64,000 bases of DNA from Planctomycetota bacterium (GTDB lineage Bacteria; Planctomycetota; MHYJ01; JACPTZ01). The stretch lies in the NCBI GenBank assembly GCA_016192525.1, contig JACPTZ010000073.1, positions 19,043 to 83,042 on the forward strand. Direction: 5' to 3'. Shown one piece after another: positions 27,124 to 33,954 of the stretch. A program made the translations under genes and the position numbers. Numbering within the stretch: position 1 is the stretch's first letter; each line of letters begins with the position of its first letter. The notes beneath the pieces were generated by a model, which searched no databases, was not told where the DNA came from, and saw only the letters and a program-made list of their open reading frames with translations.

Positions 27124-28593
27124 ATGAGCGAGAATGTCATGGGCATGTGTGAGTATGGCGAAGAGGAGGTCGTCGAACTGTCACCGCCGGAGTGTCGGCA
27201 CGGGTTCCTGCAGGCGCATCGGCTGCGTCAAGCCGCGCGCGCGAGGGTCTCCAAGAAGCAGGAGGGTCTTCGCGGGCAGGTCGAAGAGAATTGGGATCGC
27301 GAGTTCGCAGAGCTGTATGACATGGTCTGTGATCAAGACACGCTTTGGGTGGCCTGGTTCGCCGTGCACAAGAACGATGGGGCCTGTGGCGTCGATGAGG
27401 AGACAATCGAGGCGGTGGAGAGGCAAGGCGTCAGCTCCTTCCTGGAGAGCCTCTCGCATGATCTGCGGGTCGAATCCTATGTCGCCACACCGGTGCGGAG
27501 AGAGTACATCCCGAAGGACTCGGGAGACCTGCGTCCCTTAGGGATCCCGACCGTCCGTGACCGGGTTGTCCAGACCGCCGTGAATCTCGTGCTTGAGGCG
27601 ATCTTCGAGGCCGACTTCCTGCCCTGCTCATTCGGTTTTCGCCCCGGGAAGAGCATCTACCACGCTGTGGCCCAGATCAGACGCCTGCTTCGAAAGGACC
27701 TACCGGTGGTTTTCGAGGCAGATATCACGAAGTTCTTCGACAGAATGGACCAGGGTTTGCTCTTGGATGCCGTACGGCGGCGCGTGTCTGATGAGAGAAT
27801 TCTGGCCCTGATCTCGATGTGGCTCAAGATAGGGGCGCTGGATCACGGCATTCTCCAACCTTCGACGACAGGGACGCCGCAGGGCGGGGTGATCAGCCCG
27901 CTTCTGGCGAACATCTACCTCCACGCGCTTGATTCGGAGATTCGGACTAGGAGCAAGGGACGATTCTACCTCGTACGGTACGCCGATGACTTCGTGATTC
28001 CTTGCCGCGCTGGAGCGAGTGTTGAGGCGGAATGCGTTGTTCGGGAGATCATGTCCGGATTGATACTGGAACTTCACCCACGCAAGACCGGCATGCGCGA
28101 CGTGTCGTCCGGGTTTGATTTCTTGGGTTTCACCTTCCAGGTTCAAAGGGCGGCACATGGTCGCAGGGCGGTTCTGATCAGGCCAGCGAAGGAGTCCGTG
28201 GACAGGTTCATCTCCGACTTGGCGACCGTCTCCACCAAGTGTCGCAGACCGAAGGGAAGGCGGTCTCCGCCACCGGCTCCGCTCGATGCCTATGCGGAGA
28301 GGCTTCGCAGCTGGGTAGGACACGTAGGGAGCAGGGAAGTCAACGGCGTGAAGATCAAGGTGGATAGTTACGAGGAACGAAAGAGGGTCGCGGAGGCGGC
28401 CATCGCGGCTTTCCCCGCATTCGCTCGGCTGCGTGCTCCGACCTCTCACGAAGCGCCGAGTCTCGCGCTGATTGAGGAGACAGTCAGGACGATTTGCCTC
28501 AAGCTGATTGCTTGTGAAGGCGCTCGCGCAAAAACACCGAGTCGGAGCGTGGGGGCAGGAACGATTGGATCAGGCGCTGCCTCTGAGGCGTGA
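27124..28593 (+). CDS. Group II intron-like reverse transcriptase
   Basis: A 489-residue RNA-directed DNA polymerase of the group II/group-II-like class. RT motifs in order: GACGVDEETIEAV (RT0/1), REYIPKDSGDLRPLGIPTVRDR (RT2, split by the family insertion), SFGFRPGKS, VFEADITKFFDRMD (RT3), STTGTPQGGVISPLLANIYL (RT4) and the catalytic YADD in LVRYADDFVI (RT5), then a thumb/X-like region with YAERLRSWVGHVG. There is no HNH endonuclease and the maturase domain is poorly conserved. The ATG at 27124 has GGAGGG 6 nt upstream. The context (structured leader, no recognisable domain V) leaves intron remnant, group-II-like RT or another ncRNA-linked RT as options. Confidence 0.85.
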   Translation: MSENVMGMCEYGEEEVVELSPPECRHGFLQAHRLRQAARARVSKKQEGLRGQVEENWDREFAELYDMVCDQDTLWVAWFAVHKNDGACGVDEETIEAVERQGVSSFLESLSHDLRVESYVATPVRREYIPKDSGDLRPLGIPTVRDRVVQTAVNLVLEAIFEADFLPCSFGFRPGKSIYHAVAQIRRLLRKDLPVVFEADITKFFDRMDQGLLLDAVRRRVSDERILALISMWLKIGALDHGILQPSTTGTPQGGVISPLLANIYLHALDSEIRTRSKGRFYLVRYADDFVIPCRAGASVEAECVVREIMSGLILELHPRKTGMRDVSSGFDFLGFTFQVQRAAHGRRAVLIRPAKESVDRFISDLATVSTKCRRPKGRRSPPPAPLDAYAERLRSWVGHVGSREVNGVKIKVDSYEERKRVAEAAIAAFPAFARLRAPTSHEAPSLALIEETVRTICLKLIACEGARAKTPSRSVGAGTIGSGAASEA

Positions 28594-28621
28594 CGAAACC
28601 AGGGCTGATGAGTGTGGAGCG

Positions 28622-28649
28622 TTGACATCGTGGGGCGCGGCTGTATGAT
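28622..28649 (+). promoter_or_regulatory. Sigma70-like promoter for the small-protein pair
   Basis: TTGACA (28622-28627) and TATGAT (28644-28649) separated by 16 bp, 26 nt before the ATG of the first small gene. It is the best promoter-like match in this part of the island and would separate the pair from the RT gene. Confidence 0.6.
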
Positions 28650-28675
28650 GGCATGAGAGAATTTGGACTACATGG

Positions 28676-28987
28676 ATGCCCGGAGAAGCGAGCAAGAACG
28701 TGAAGCGTGCGGCGAAAACTCCAGAGAAGAGATCAGGCCGAAGGTCCAAGTACTTGATGGTCAATGTCACGCTGTCGAACGAACTGGACGAGTTTCTTCA
28801 GTCTGTCGGCAACAGGGCGCGGAAGTCCGGAGGGTACAAGTTGCCGAAGACCCTGATTCTGCGGGGACTTGCTCGCGTGCTTCGTGAACTGGTCGAGGCG
28901 GACCGAATCGATCTTGCCGGGTTGAAGACGGAGGAGGAATTCGTGAAGGCCCTTCGCACAGGGATGGGACTGGGTGGGAGCAGGTGA
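28676..28987 (+). CDS. Small ribbon-helix-helix-like protein 1
   Basis: A 103-residue basic protein. After a Lys/Arg-rich start (KNVKRAAKTPEKRSGRRSK), a strand-helix-helix pattern follows: LMVNVTLSNELDEFLQSV, then KTLILRGLARVLRELVEA and DLAGLKTEEEFVKALRTG. The order fits a ribbon-helix-helix DNA-binding fold, but no family is recognised. It is clearly related to the next gene (FVK-A/S-L/I tail, LRGL, T-x-D/E-EFVK), so the two arose by duplication. A promoter lies upstream. Confidence 0.7.
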   Translation: MPGEASKNVKRAAKTPEKRSGRRSKYLMVNVTLSNELDEFLQSVGNRARKSGGYKLPKTLILRGLARVLRELVEADRIDLAGLKTEEEFVKALRTGMGLGGSR

Positions 28988-29033
28988 TGCTCTCTTTATC
29001 ACCATTCTGAGTTATAGATATCAATAAGTGCCC

Positions 29034-29315
29034 ATGACGCGACCCAAACTCGCCAAGACGCAACGGAAAATGCTCTGCCTGACATTCCCGCCGGAGTTGA
29101 TCCAGTTCCTGGACAGCTTGGCATGGGATCTGGCCCGGGAGTCGGGATGTGCACACAGGCTTGATCGGATGACCCTGCTTCGCGGGCTCGTCCGAGCCTT
29201 CCGGAGGGGCAAGTTCGACGTCACGGGCATTCGCACAGAAGATGAGTTCGTGAAGAGCATCCTGGCGCAGATCCGCGAACGAAAGAGGGGAAAGGTGAAG
29301 GTCGGCAGGAAATGA
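29034..29315 (+). CDS. Small ribbon-helix-helix-like protein 2
   Basis: A 93-residue paralogue of the gene before it: KMLCLTFPPELIQFLDSLAW aligns with LMVNVTLSNELDEFLQSVGN, MTLLRGLVRAF with TLILRGLARVL, and GIRTEDEFVKSILAQI with GLKTEEEFVKALRTG. It ends in a basic tail (RERKRGKVKVGRK). The ATG at 29034 is preferred to the GTG two codons upstream. Two related small DNA-binding-like proteins in tandem suggest a heterodimer or a paired regulator. Confidence 0.7.
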   Translation: MTRPKLAKTQRKMLCLTFPPELIQFLDSLAWDLARESGCAHRLDRMTLLRGLVRAFRRGKFDVTGIRTEDEFVKSILAQIRERKRGKVKVGRK

Positions 29316-29638
29316 CGTGCTGTTCGTTCGGAGTGCCCGCGCCCTCTTCACGAACCGGGGATCGTCTGAAGAGGCGGGGAGGGCGGCCTACGGGGAGGCG
29401 AATTGGTGAGAGTCCTCGATGCCTCCTCGCTGGCTTTCACCGGAACTCTCGGCGACAACGATGGCTTCGTCCGAAGGGCCGTGAAGAAGACGGGGCTCGC
29501 CATGGTGGCGCCAGGCGCTGTCTCATGAGTGCTGGTGGGAGGCCGTCGGATTCCCTCGATCGAATTCCGGAGGCGCGACATTACGTTGTCGGCCCCGGCC
29601 CAAATCTCTACGGAATTTCATCGTCGAAAGGGAGGACC
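29316..29638 (+). other. Interval without a supported gene
   Basis: About 320 bp between the small-protein pair and the TPR gene. An open frame crosses it, but its composition (Arg/Ser/Gly-rich, no family-like stretch) looks non-coding. I see no clear promoter; a GGGAGG ribosome site for the next gene lies at its end. Confidence 0.5.
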
Positions 29639-30349
29639 ATGAGCCGCGACGACACGTTCGACGACCTGATTGATGAAGCCTGCCAGGCCATCGACACGAA
29701 CGACCTGCTTCACGCCATTCGCACGCTCACGACGGTGATCGAGGCCCTTCCCCAAGGGGTCGACGCGCTCACTCTGCGTGGGATTGTTCAGCTTCGCCTG
29801 GACAACCTGCACGCAGCAATGGGCGATCTCTCGCGGGCGATCGAGGCGTCACCCGATGCCCCCCTGGCCTTCTACTGGAGGGGACTTGTTCACTTCAGGC
29901 TGGGCAGGCCGAGGGAAGCCTGTGAGGATCTCACCGCCGTGCTCCAGAAGGGTCTGCAGATTGGACCGGTCTTCTGGGCGAGGGCATTGACCCTGATGGA
30001 GATGCGGGACTGGCATGGTGCTCTGGATGATCTCATCGCGGCTCAGACCCATGATCCGAATCGGAAGGAAGTAGGCGAGATGATCGCTGTCGTTCGGCAA
30101 AACATGGCCGGTAGTCGTGCAGACGTGCCCGAATCCATCACAAAGGAGGACGAGATGGGCAAGAACTGGTGGGGCCCGTTCCCCGGATCGCCTGGGAGCC
30201 CTGCAGAGGCCATGGAGTCCGAATCTCCCGTCGAACTCCGCATCGATCCGAATCGATGGCAGGAAGGCAGGAGAGTCAGAATCGTCATAGACGCCATGGT
30301 GGAGCGCTCGGATGGAGCAGAGGGGCGCGTCGAGGGCGCTGCCTCCTGA
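29639..30349 (+). CDS. TPR-repeat protein
   Basis: A 236-residue protein with four to five tetratricopeptide repeats between about 10 and 160 (LLHAIRTLTTVIEALPQGVD, HAAMGDLSRAIEASPDAPLA, GALDDLIAAQTHDPN). This is a protein-binding scaffold. The ATG at 29639 has GGGAGG 3 nt upstream. Inside the frame a second strong site (AAGGAGG 6 nt before the ATG at 30155) could start a separate 64-residue product, MGKNWWGPFPG..., from the non-TPR tail. The stop overlaps a downstream ATG, and the gene starts a tightly spaced operon with the nuclease and protease genes. Confidence 0.75.
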   Translation: MSRDDTFDDLIDEACQAIDTNDLLHAIRTLTTVIEALPQGVDALTLRGIVQLRLDNLHAAMGDLSRAIEASPDAPLAFYWRGLVHFRLGRPREACEDLTAVLQKGLQIGPVFWARALTLMEMRDWHGALDDLIAAQTHDPNRKEVGEMIAVVRQNMAGSRADVPESITKEDEMGKNWWGPFPGSPGSPAEAMESESPVELRIDPNRWQEGRRVRIVIDAMVERSDGAEGRVEGAAS

Positions 30350-30417
30350 TGGCGAAACCGTCCACCCGATCTTCGCCGCGGCAGGCGGAGTCGCCGCGTC
30401 CTGGAGGAGGCAAGAAC

Positions 30418-30723
30418 ATGGTTGGCGATGGAAAGTCCTCCAACGGAGAGACTCTTCTCTCCCGCCTGGACGTCTCACCCGAACTCATCCGTTCGCTCAA
30501 ACTCGGCAAGACGTACGAGGTCCGGCTCAGATCAGCCTTGTTGGACCGGAACCAGCGCGCCTATCTGGCCGACGGGTTGGACCCCGTGCTGGCGTCTCCG
30601 GAGTCTGGCGAGTTGGAACTTCTGGGCGCTGCCGCGATCATCAAGCAGACGCTCGTTGAAATTGCCAGATGGAAGGCCACCCATCCGGACAAGCCGTTCC
30701 CGGAGAAGAGAGGACAAGAGTGA
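30418..30723 (+). CDS. Hypothetical protein, 101 aa, operon with RecB-like nuclease
   Basis: Unrecognised protein. The ATG at 30418 is favoured by GGAGGAGG 7 nt upstream; an ATG at 30349 that overlaps the TPR gene stop is possible and would add 23 low-complexity residues. It contains LDVSPELIRSLKLGKTYEVRLRSALLD, a strand-rich segment, and a C-terminal helix ending with PFPEKRGQE. There is no membrane segment. The next gene's GTG overlaps its stop by 4 nt, so it is translated together with the nuclease and may be its partner. Confidence 0.65.
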   Translation: MVGDGKSSNGETLLSRLDVSPELIRSLKLGKTYEVRLRSALLDRNQRAYLADGLDPVLASPESGELELLGAAAIIKQTLVEIARWKATHPDKPFPEKRGQE

Positions 30724-32216
30724 AGACCGCACGGATTTCCCTTTCCGATCTGCTCGACCGCACGGCGGTGGCAGGCAGACCATCCGGCGACCGGACGTTG
30801 AAGGCATCCTCGGTCTATTTCCTGGTCACGGACCCGTTCTGGACATGGTGCGATCTCCACGCTCCGCGGGCGGAAGCCGTCGTCGAGGAGAGCGACTACG
30901 ACCGAATTCGGATGCAGCGTGGCGTCGAATTCGAGACCCAGTGGGTGCACGATCACTTTCCCGACGCCCTACGAATAGAACCGGAATTCGGAGATGAGGC
31001 GCTGGTGAACACGATCAGGGCCATGCGGGACGGGGTCCGGGCGATCTACCAGCCGCATCTCTCGCTGCGAGGAGGGAGAATCTGTGGGAGGGGAGATCTC
31101 CTCATTCGGGTGGATGGCAAGGAGTCCGACCTGGGCGACTATTCCTATCGCGTTCTTGAGGTCAAGCGGAGTCGGGAGGTGAAGCGATATCACGCCCTTC
31201 AAGCAGCCTTCTACCATCACATCGTCTCCGCCATTCAGGGCCGGACGCTGACGGACTTCACGGTCGTCCTCGCCGCCGGGGAGATCACGCTGGAGTACGC
31301 GCAGTACGAAGGCGCGATGCGGGAGGCCATCGATCTGTGGCGGAGGTTGCTCGCCAATCAGATCCAGCCGGATCCGCCCGGCGCGGACAAGACTCAGTCT
31401 CCCTGGCGCCTGTACGCGAATCGCGTGCTCCGTGACAGACACGACCTGACTCTGCTCCCCGGCGTCGGCCCGAAGACTCGCGAGAGAATCCGAAAGGACC
31501 TCGGGGCCCAGAGTGTTACCGACCTCTTTGAGTGCTCTCCCGGAGAACTGATCGGCGCGTTGGGACCGGCGCTCGGGACGAGCATCTACTACGGCGCGAT
31601 CGCCTATCGCTTGCAGAAACCAGTCCCTGTCCCCGGCAATCGGGTGATCATCCCACGCGGCGCGAGGGCGACGTATGCGCTGGACTTCGAGACGAGCGAC
31701 TCTCTCGGTCCTCAGGTCTCCCAACCGCCCCACTGCTATCTTGCCGGACTTTGGGACTTCCAGACGGATCGGTTCGTCCGTTTCTTCGCTCGCGGTCCTT
31801 CCGACGAGTCGAGGATGTTCGAGGAGATGCTGGACTACGTTGGAGACCTGGACGGGGTCTGTGTGCACACCTGGACCGCCTTCGAGAACGGCGTTCTCGG
31901 CGAGGCCACCGGACGCCATCCCCACCTCGCCGACCGCCTCAAGGCATTCACGGCCTGCTGCGTGGATCTCAAGGATGCCCTCAAGTCGCAGGTCCACCTT
32001 CCTGTCCCGACGTGGAGCATCAAGCAGGTGGGGCCCGCGCTCGGGTTTCATTGGAGACACTCCGGTTTCGGCGCCTTCGATTCCATGACGGCCTACTGGC
32101 GTTTTCTGGAGACGGGAGACGAGTCCCTGATGCAGGAGCCGTTCGATTACCACGAGGATGACGTCGCGGCCATGGCGCACATCGCGAAGGCGCTCGACGG
32201 GTTGGGTGATTCATGA
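30720..32216 (+). CDS. RecB-like nuclease with HhH and RNase H-like domains (TM0106 type)
   Basis: A 498-residue predicted DNA nuclease. The first half is a PD-(D/E)XK fold related to Cas4/RecB: RICGRGDLLIRVDG, VLEVKRSREVKRYHALQ and QAAFYHHIVSAIQG. A helix-hairpin-helix DNA-binding segment follows (LTLLPGVGPKTRERIRKDLG), then an RNase_H_2/YprB-like exonuclease domain with ATYALDFETSDS and later acidic residues (FGAFDSMTAYWRF). I chose the GTG at 30720 because it overlaps the upstream stop (GTGA). The downstream gene overlaps its stop (ATGA). The family is known from sequence only; here it is coupled to an SprT-like protease. Confidence 0.85.
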   Translation: MKTARISLSDLLDRTAVAGRPSGDRTLKASSVYFLVTDPFWTWCDLHAPRAEAVVEESDYDRIRMQRGVEFETQWVHDHFPDALRIEPEFGDEALVNTIRAMRDGVRAIYQPHLSLRGGRICGRGDLLIRVDGKESDLGDYSYRVLEVKRSREVKRYHALQAAFYHHIVSAIQGRTLTDFTVVLAAGEITLEYAQYEGAMREAIDLWRRLLANQIQPDPPGADKTQSPWRLYANRVLRDRHDLTLLPGVGPKTRERIRKDLGAQSVTDLFECSPGELIGALGPALGTSIYYGAIAYRLQKPVPVPGNRVIIPRGARATYALDFETSDSLGPQVSQPPHCYLAGLWDFQTDRFVRFFARGPSDESRMFEEMLDYVGDLDGVCVHTWTAFENGVLGEATGRHPHLADRLKAFTACCVDLKDALKSQVHLPVPTWSIKQVGPALGFHWRHSGFGAFDSMTAYWRFLETGDESLMQEPFDYHEDDVAAMAHIAKALDGLGDS

Positions 32217-32620
32217 ACTCGAAGGCGAGCATGGCGCGGCCTATCCCGAGACCCGCAGACAGCGAGTGTGAAGAGTTGTTCGCTCGGTTCAACTCGGCGT
32301 TCTTCGATGGCCGGATTCCGGCGTATCACATCCGAGTTCAAGCCGACCCCGTCCTCTCTCCGGGCGGGCGCGGGTACCACGATCGCAAGGGACGAACGAT
32401 CACGCTCCTGCTGCTCCCTCGCCCGGAGCTCGACGGCACACTCGTACACGAGATGGCTCACGCTTCAACAAACGACTATCACGGACCGAGGTGGGTGAAC
32501 GAGATGCGGAGGCTCTTCCGGCGCGGGGCGCCCCTCTCGGAGTTGGATCTTCGTCGACTCTGTCTGCGTCCCAACGACGGGGTCCAGTGTCCGCCCCTGG
32601 CCGACTCTTGGGGATGGTGA
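32213..32620 (+). CDS. SprT-like zinc metalloprotease
   Basis: A 135-residue protein with the zinc-protease motif LVHEMAHASTNDYHGPRW (HEMAH plus a downstream His), preceded by FNSAFFDGRIPAYHI, the SprT/WSS1-like N-terminal strand region. SprT-like proteases in eukaryotes (Spartan/Wss1) cleave DNA-protein crosslinks; bacterial forms are little studied. It lacks the C-terminal zinc ribbon of longer SprT proteins. The start overlaps the RecB-like nuclease stop by 4 nt, so nuclease and protease are made together. Confidence 0.87.
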   Translation: MNSKASMARPIPRPADSECEELFARFNSAFFDGRIPAYHIRVQADPVLSPGGRGYHDRKGRTITLLLLPRPELDGTLVHEMAHASTNDYHGPRWVNEMRRLFRRGAPLSELDLRRLCLRPNDGVQCPPLADSWGW

Positions 32621-32713
32621 TTCCCACGCAGGCTGACCCGGGTGCGAAGCGGCACCTGTTGGAGCACCTCCGACTGCCTGCTGGCGGGAATCGTGAATTG
32701 GAGGGACAACTCG

Positions 32714-33895
32714 ATGATCAAATTCCTCTGCCCGGGATGCGGCAAGAAGCTCGGGGCCCGCGACGAGATTGCCGGCAAGAAGGTGAAGTGTCCGGGATGC
32801 GGAAAGCCCGTGCCGGTACCGGCCACGTCTGCTCTTCCCCCACCCCCGCAGCCCGGTGTGACGCGCAAGACCGACTACAATGTCACCGCCATTCCGGAAG
32901 CGGTCCCGGCCGATCTGCATGCGGGTGTGGCGCCCGCGGGCCGAGGGGCCCCTGCGCCTTCCAACGTCTCGAACAGGCAGAGGGCCACCGCGTGGTATTT
33001 CGCTCCCGTCGTCGTGATCCTCTCACTCATTTGCTGCTTTCCGCTCGGGCTCATCCTGCTATGGGTCGGCAGACTGTGGACACAGACGATCCGGATAGTC
33101 GTGACGGGCACGCTCGCGTTTCTCGTGATTGCCGTCTCAGTCTCACAGCACTCTCGACCGACTGGAGTCACAGACAGTGGTTCCGCCGTGAACGGGGCAT
33201 CTGCGAGCGGAACTTCGTCCTCCTCCGGCGGGGCCTCTCCGGCGGTCGAAACCGGGGGCGGGGCGACGCCAGTTCACGATTGGATCAACGCGCGGCCTCC
33301 AGAGGAATGGGAAGCCATGACCGCAGGAAAGACCTATGAGGTGTTCGGGCATGTGGGTGACTCGCACGACGGCTGGAACCTGTTCACGCGGAAGGACTCC
33401 CGGTTCCGCTTTGTGTTCTCCGACTCTGAGGCGGCAAGCGCTCTCTTGGCCGGGGAGCTGTCCAAGCGGTCCTTCAAACGGGCCTATGTCCTCATTTCCG
33501 CCCGCTATGCGGGTACCAAAGACATTCGCACGACCAACTCGCTCCTCTTCTCCCCTGACGACCCGAGGGCGAAGGAGACGGAAAAGGTGCACGCATTCGA
33601 GAGTGTCCAATTCAAGGGGTTGGCGTTCGACTACGAGGAGATGTTCCGCGGAAAGCCCGAGCGCGGGACAGTGTACCTCGTGCAAGGGAAATTCGAGGGT
33701 TCGGTGGATGGGTACGAACTGATTCATACGTTGCCCGAGTGGAAGATAGCCTTCCGCCTCTCGACACCCGTAGAGCAGGCGTCCGGAGGCACCGTCACCA
33801 TCATCGGAGAGTTCGACGGATTCAAGGACTTCAAGACCGTGTTGGGAGCGCCTCTCCGAGTTCCCTTCTTGAACAACGCGGAACTGCTGGAGTGA
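32714..33895 (+). CDS. Zinc-ribbon membrane protein
   Basis: A 393-residue protein. It starts with a Cys4 zinc ribbon (FLCPGCGKKLGARDEIAGKK and KCPGCGKPVPVP) of a type very common in planctomycete proteins, followed by a Pro/Ala linker, two membrane helices (FAPVVVILSLICCFPLGLILLWVG and TIRIVVTGTLAFLVIAVSVS, about 95-145), a Ser/Gly linker and a beta-rich C-terminal domain (about 190-390) that I do not recognise. The start at 32714 follows GGAGGGA. It lies between the nuclease/protease operon and the DUF262 gene; a link to either is only positional. Confidence 0.75.
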   Translation: MIKFLCPGCGKKLGARDEIAGKKVKCPGCGKPVPVPATSALPPPPQPGVTRKTDYNVTAIPEAVPADLHAGVAPAGRGAPAPSNVSNRQRATAWYFAPVVVILSLICCFPLGLILLWVGRLWTQTIRIVVTGTLAFLVIAVSVSQHSRPTGVTDSGSAVNGASASGTSSSSGGASPAVETGGGATPVHDWINARPPEEWEAMTAGKTYEVFGHVGDSHDGWNLFTRKDSRFRFVFSDSEAASALLAGELSKRSFKRAYVLISARYAGTKDIRTTNSLLFSPDDPRAKETEKVHAFESVQFKGLAFDYEEMFRGKPERGTVYLVQGKFEGSVDGYELIHTLPEWKIAFRLSTPVEQASGGTVTIIGEFDGFKDFKTVLGAPLRVPFLNNAELLE

Positions 33896-33954
33896 ACGGA
33901 GGGCGGCCAGGACCGCGTCTCCGCTCTTTCCCAAAGCGAGCAACGGAGGTCAGC

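Noticed and set aside
28594..28680. Group II intron domain V after the RT
   Set aside because: No AGC...GTT 34-nt hairpin with the catalytic triad could be found; the AGC/GCT pair near 28,616-28,642 does not extend into a stem.
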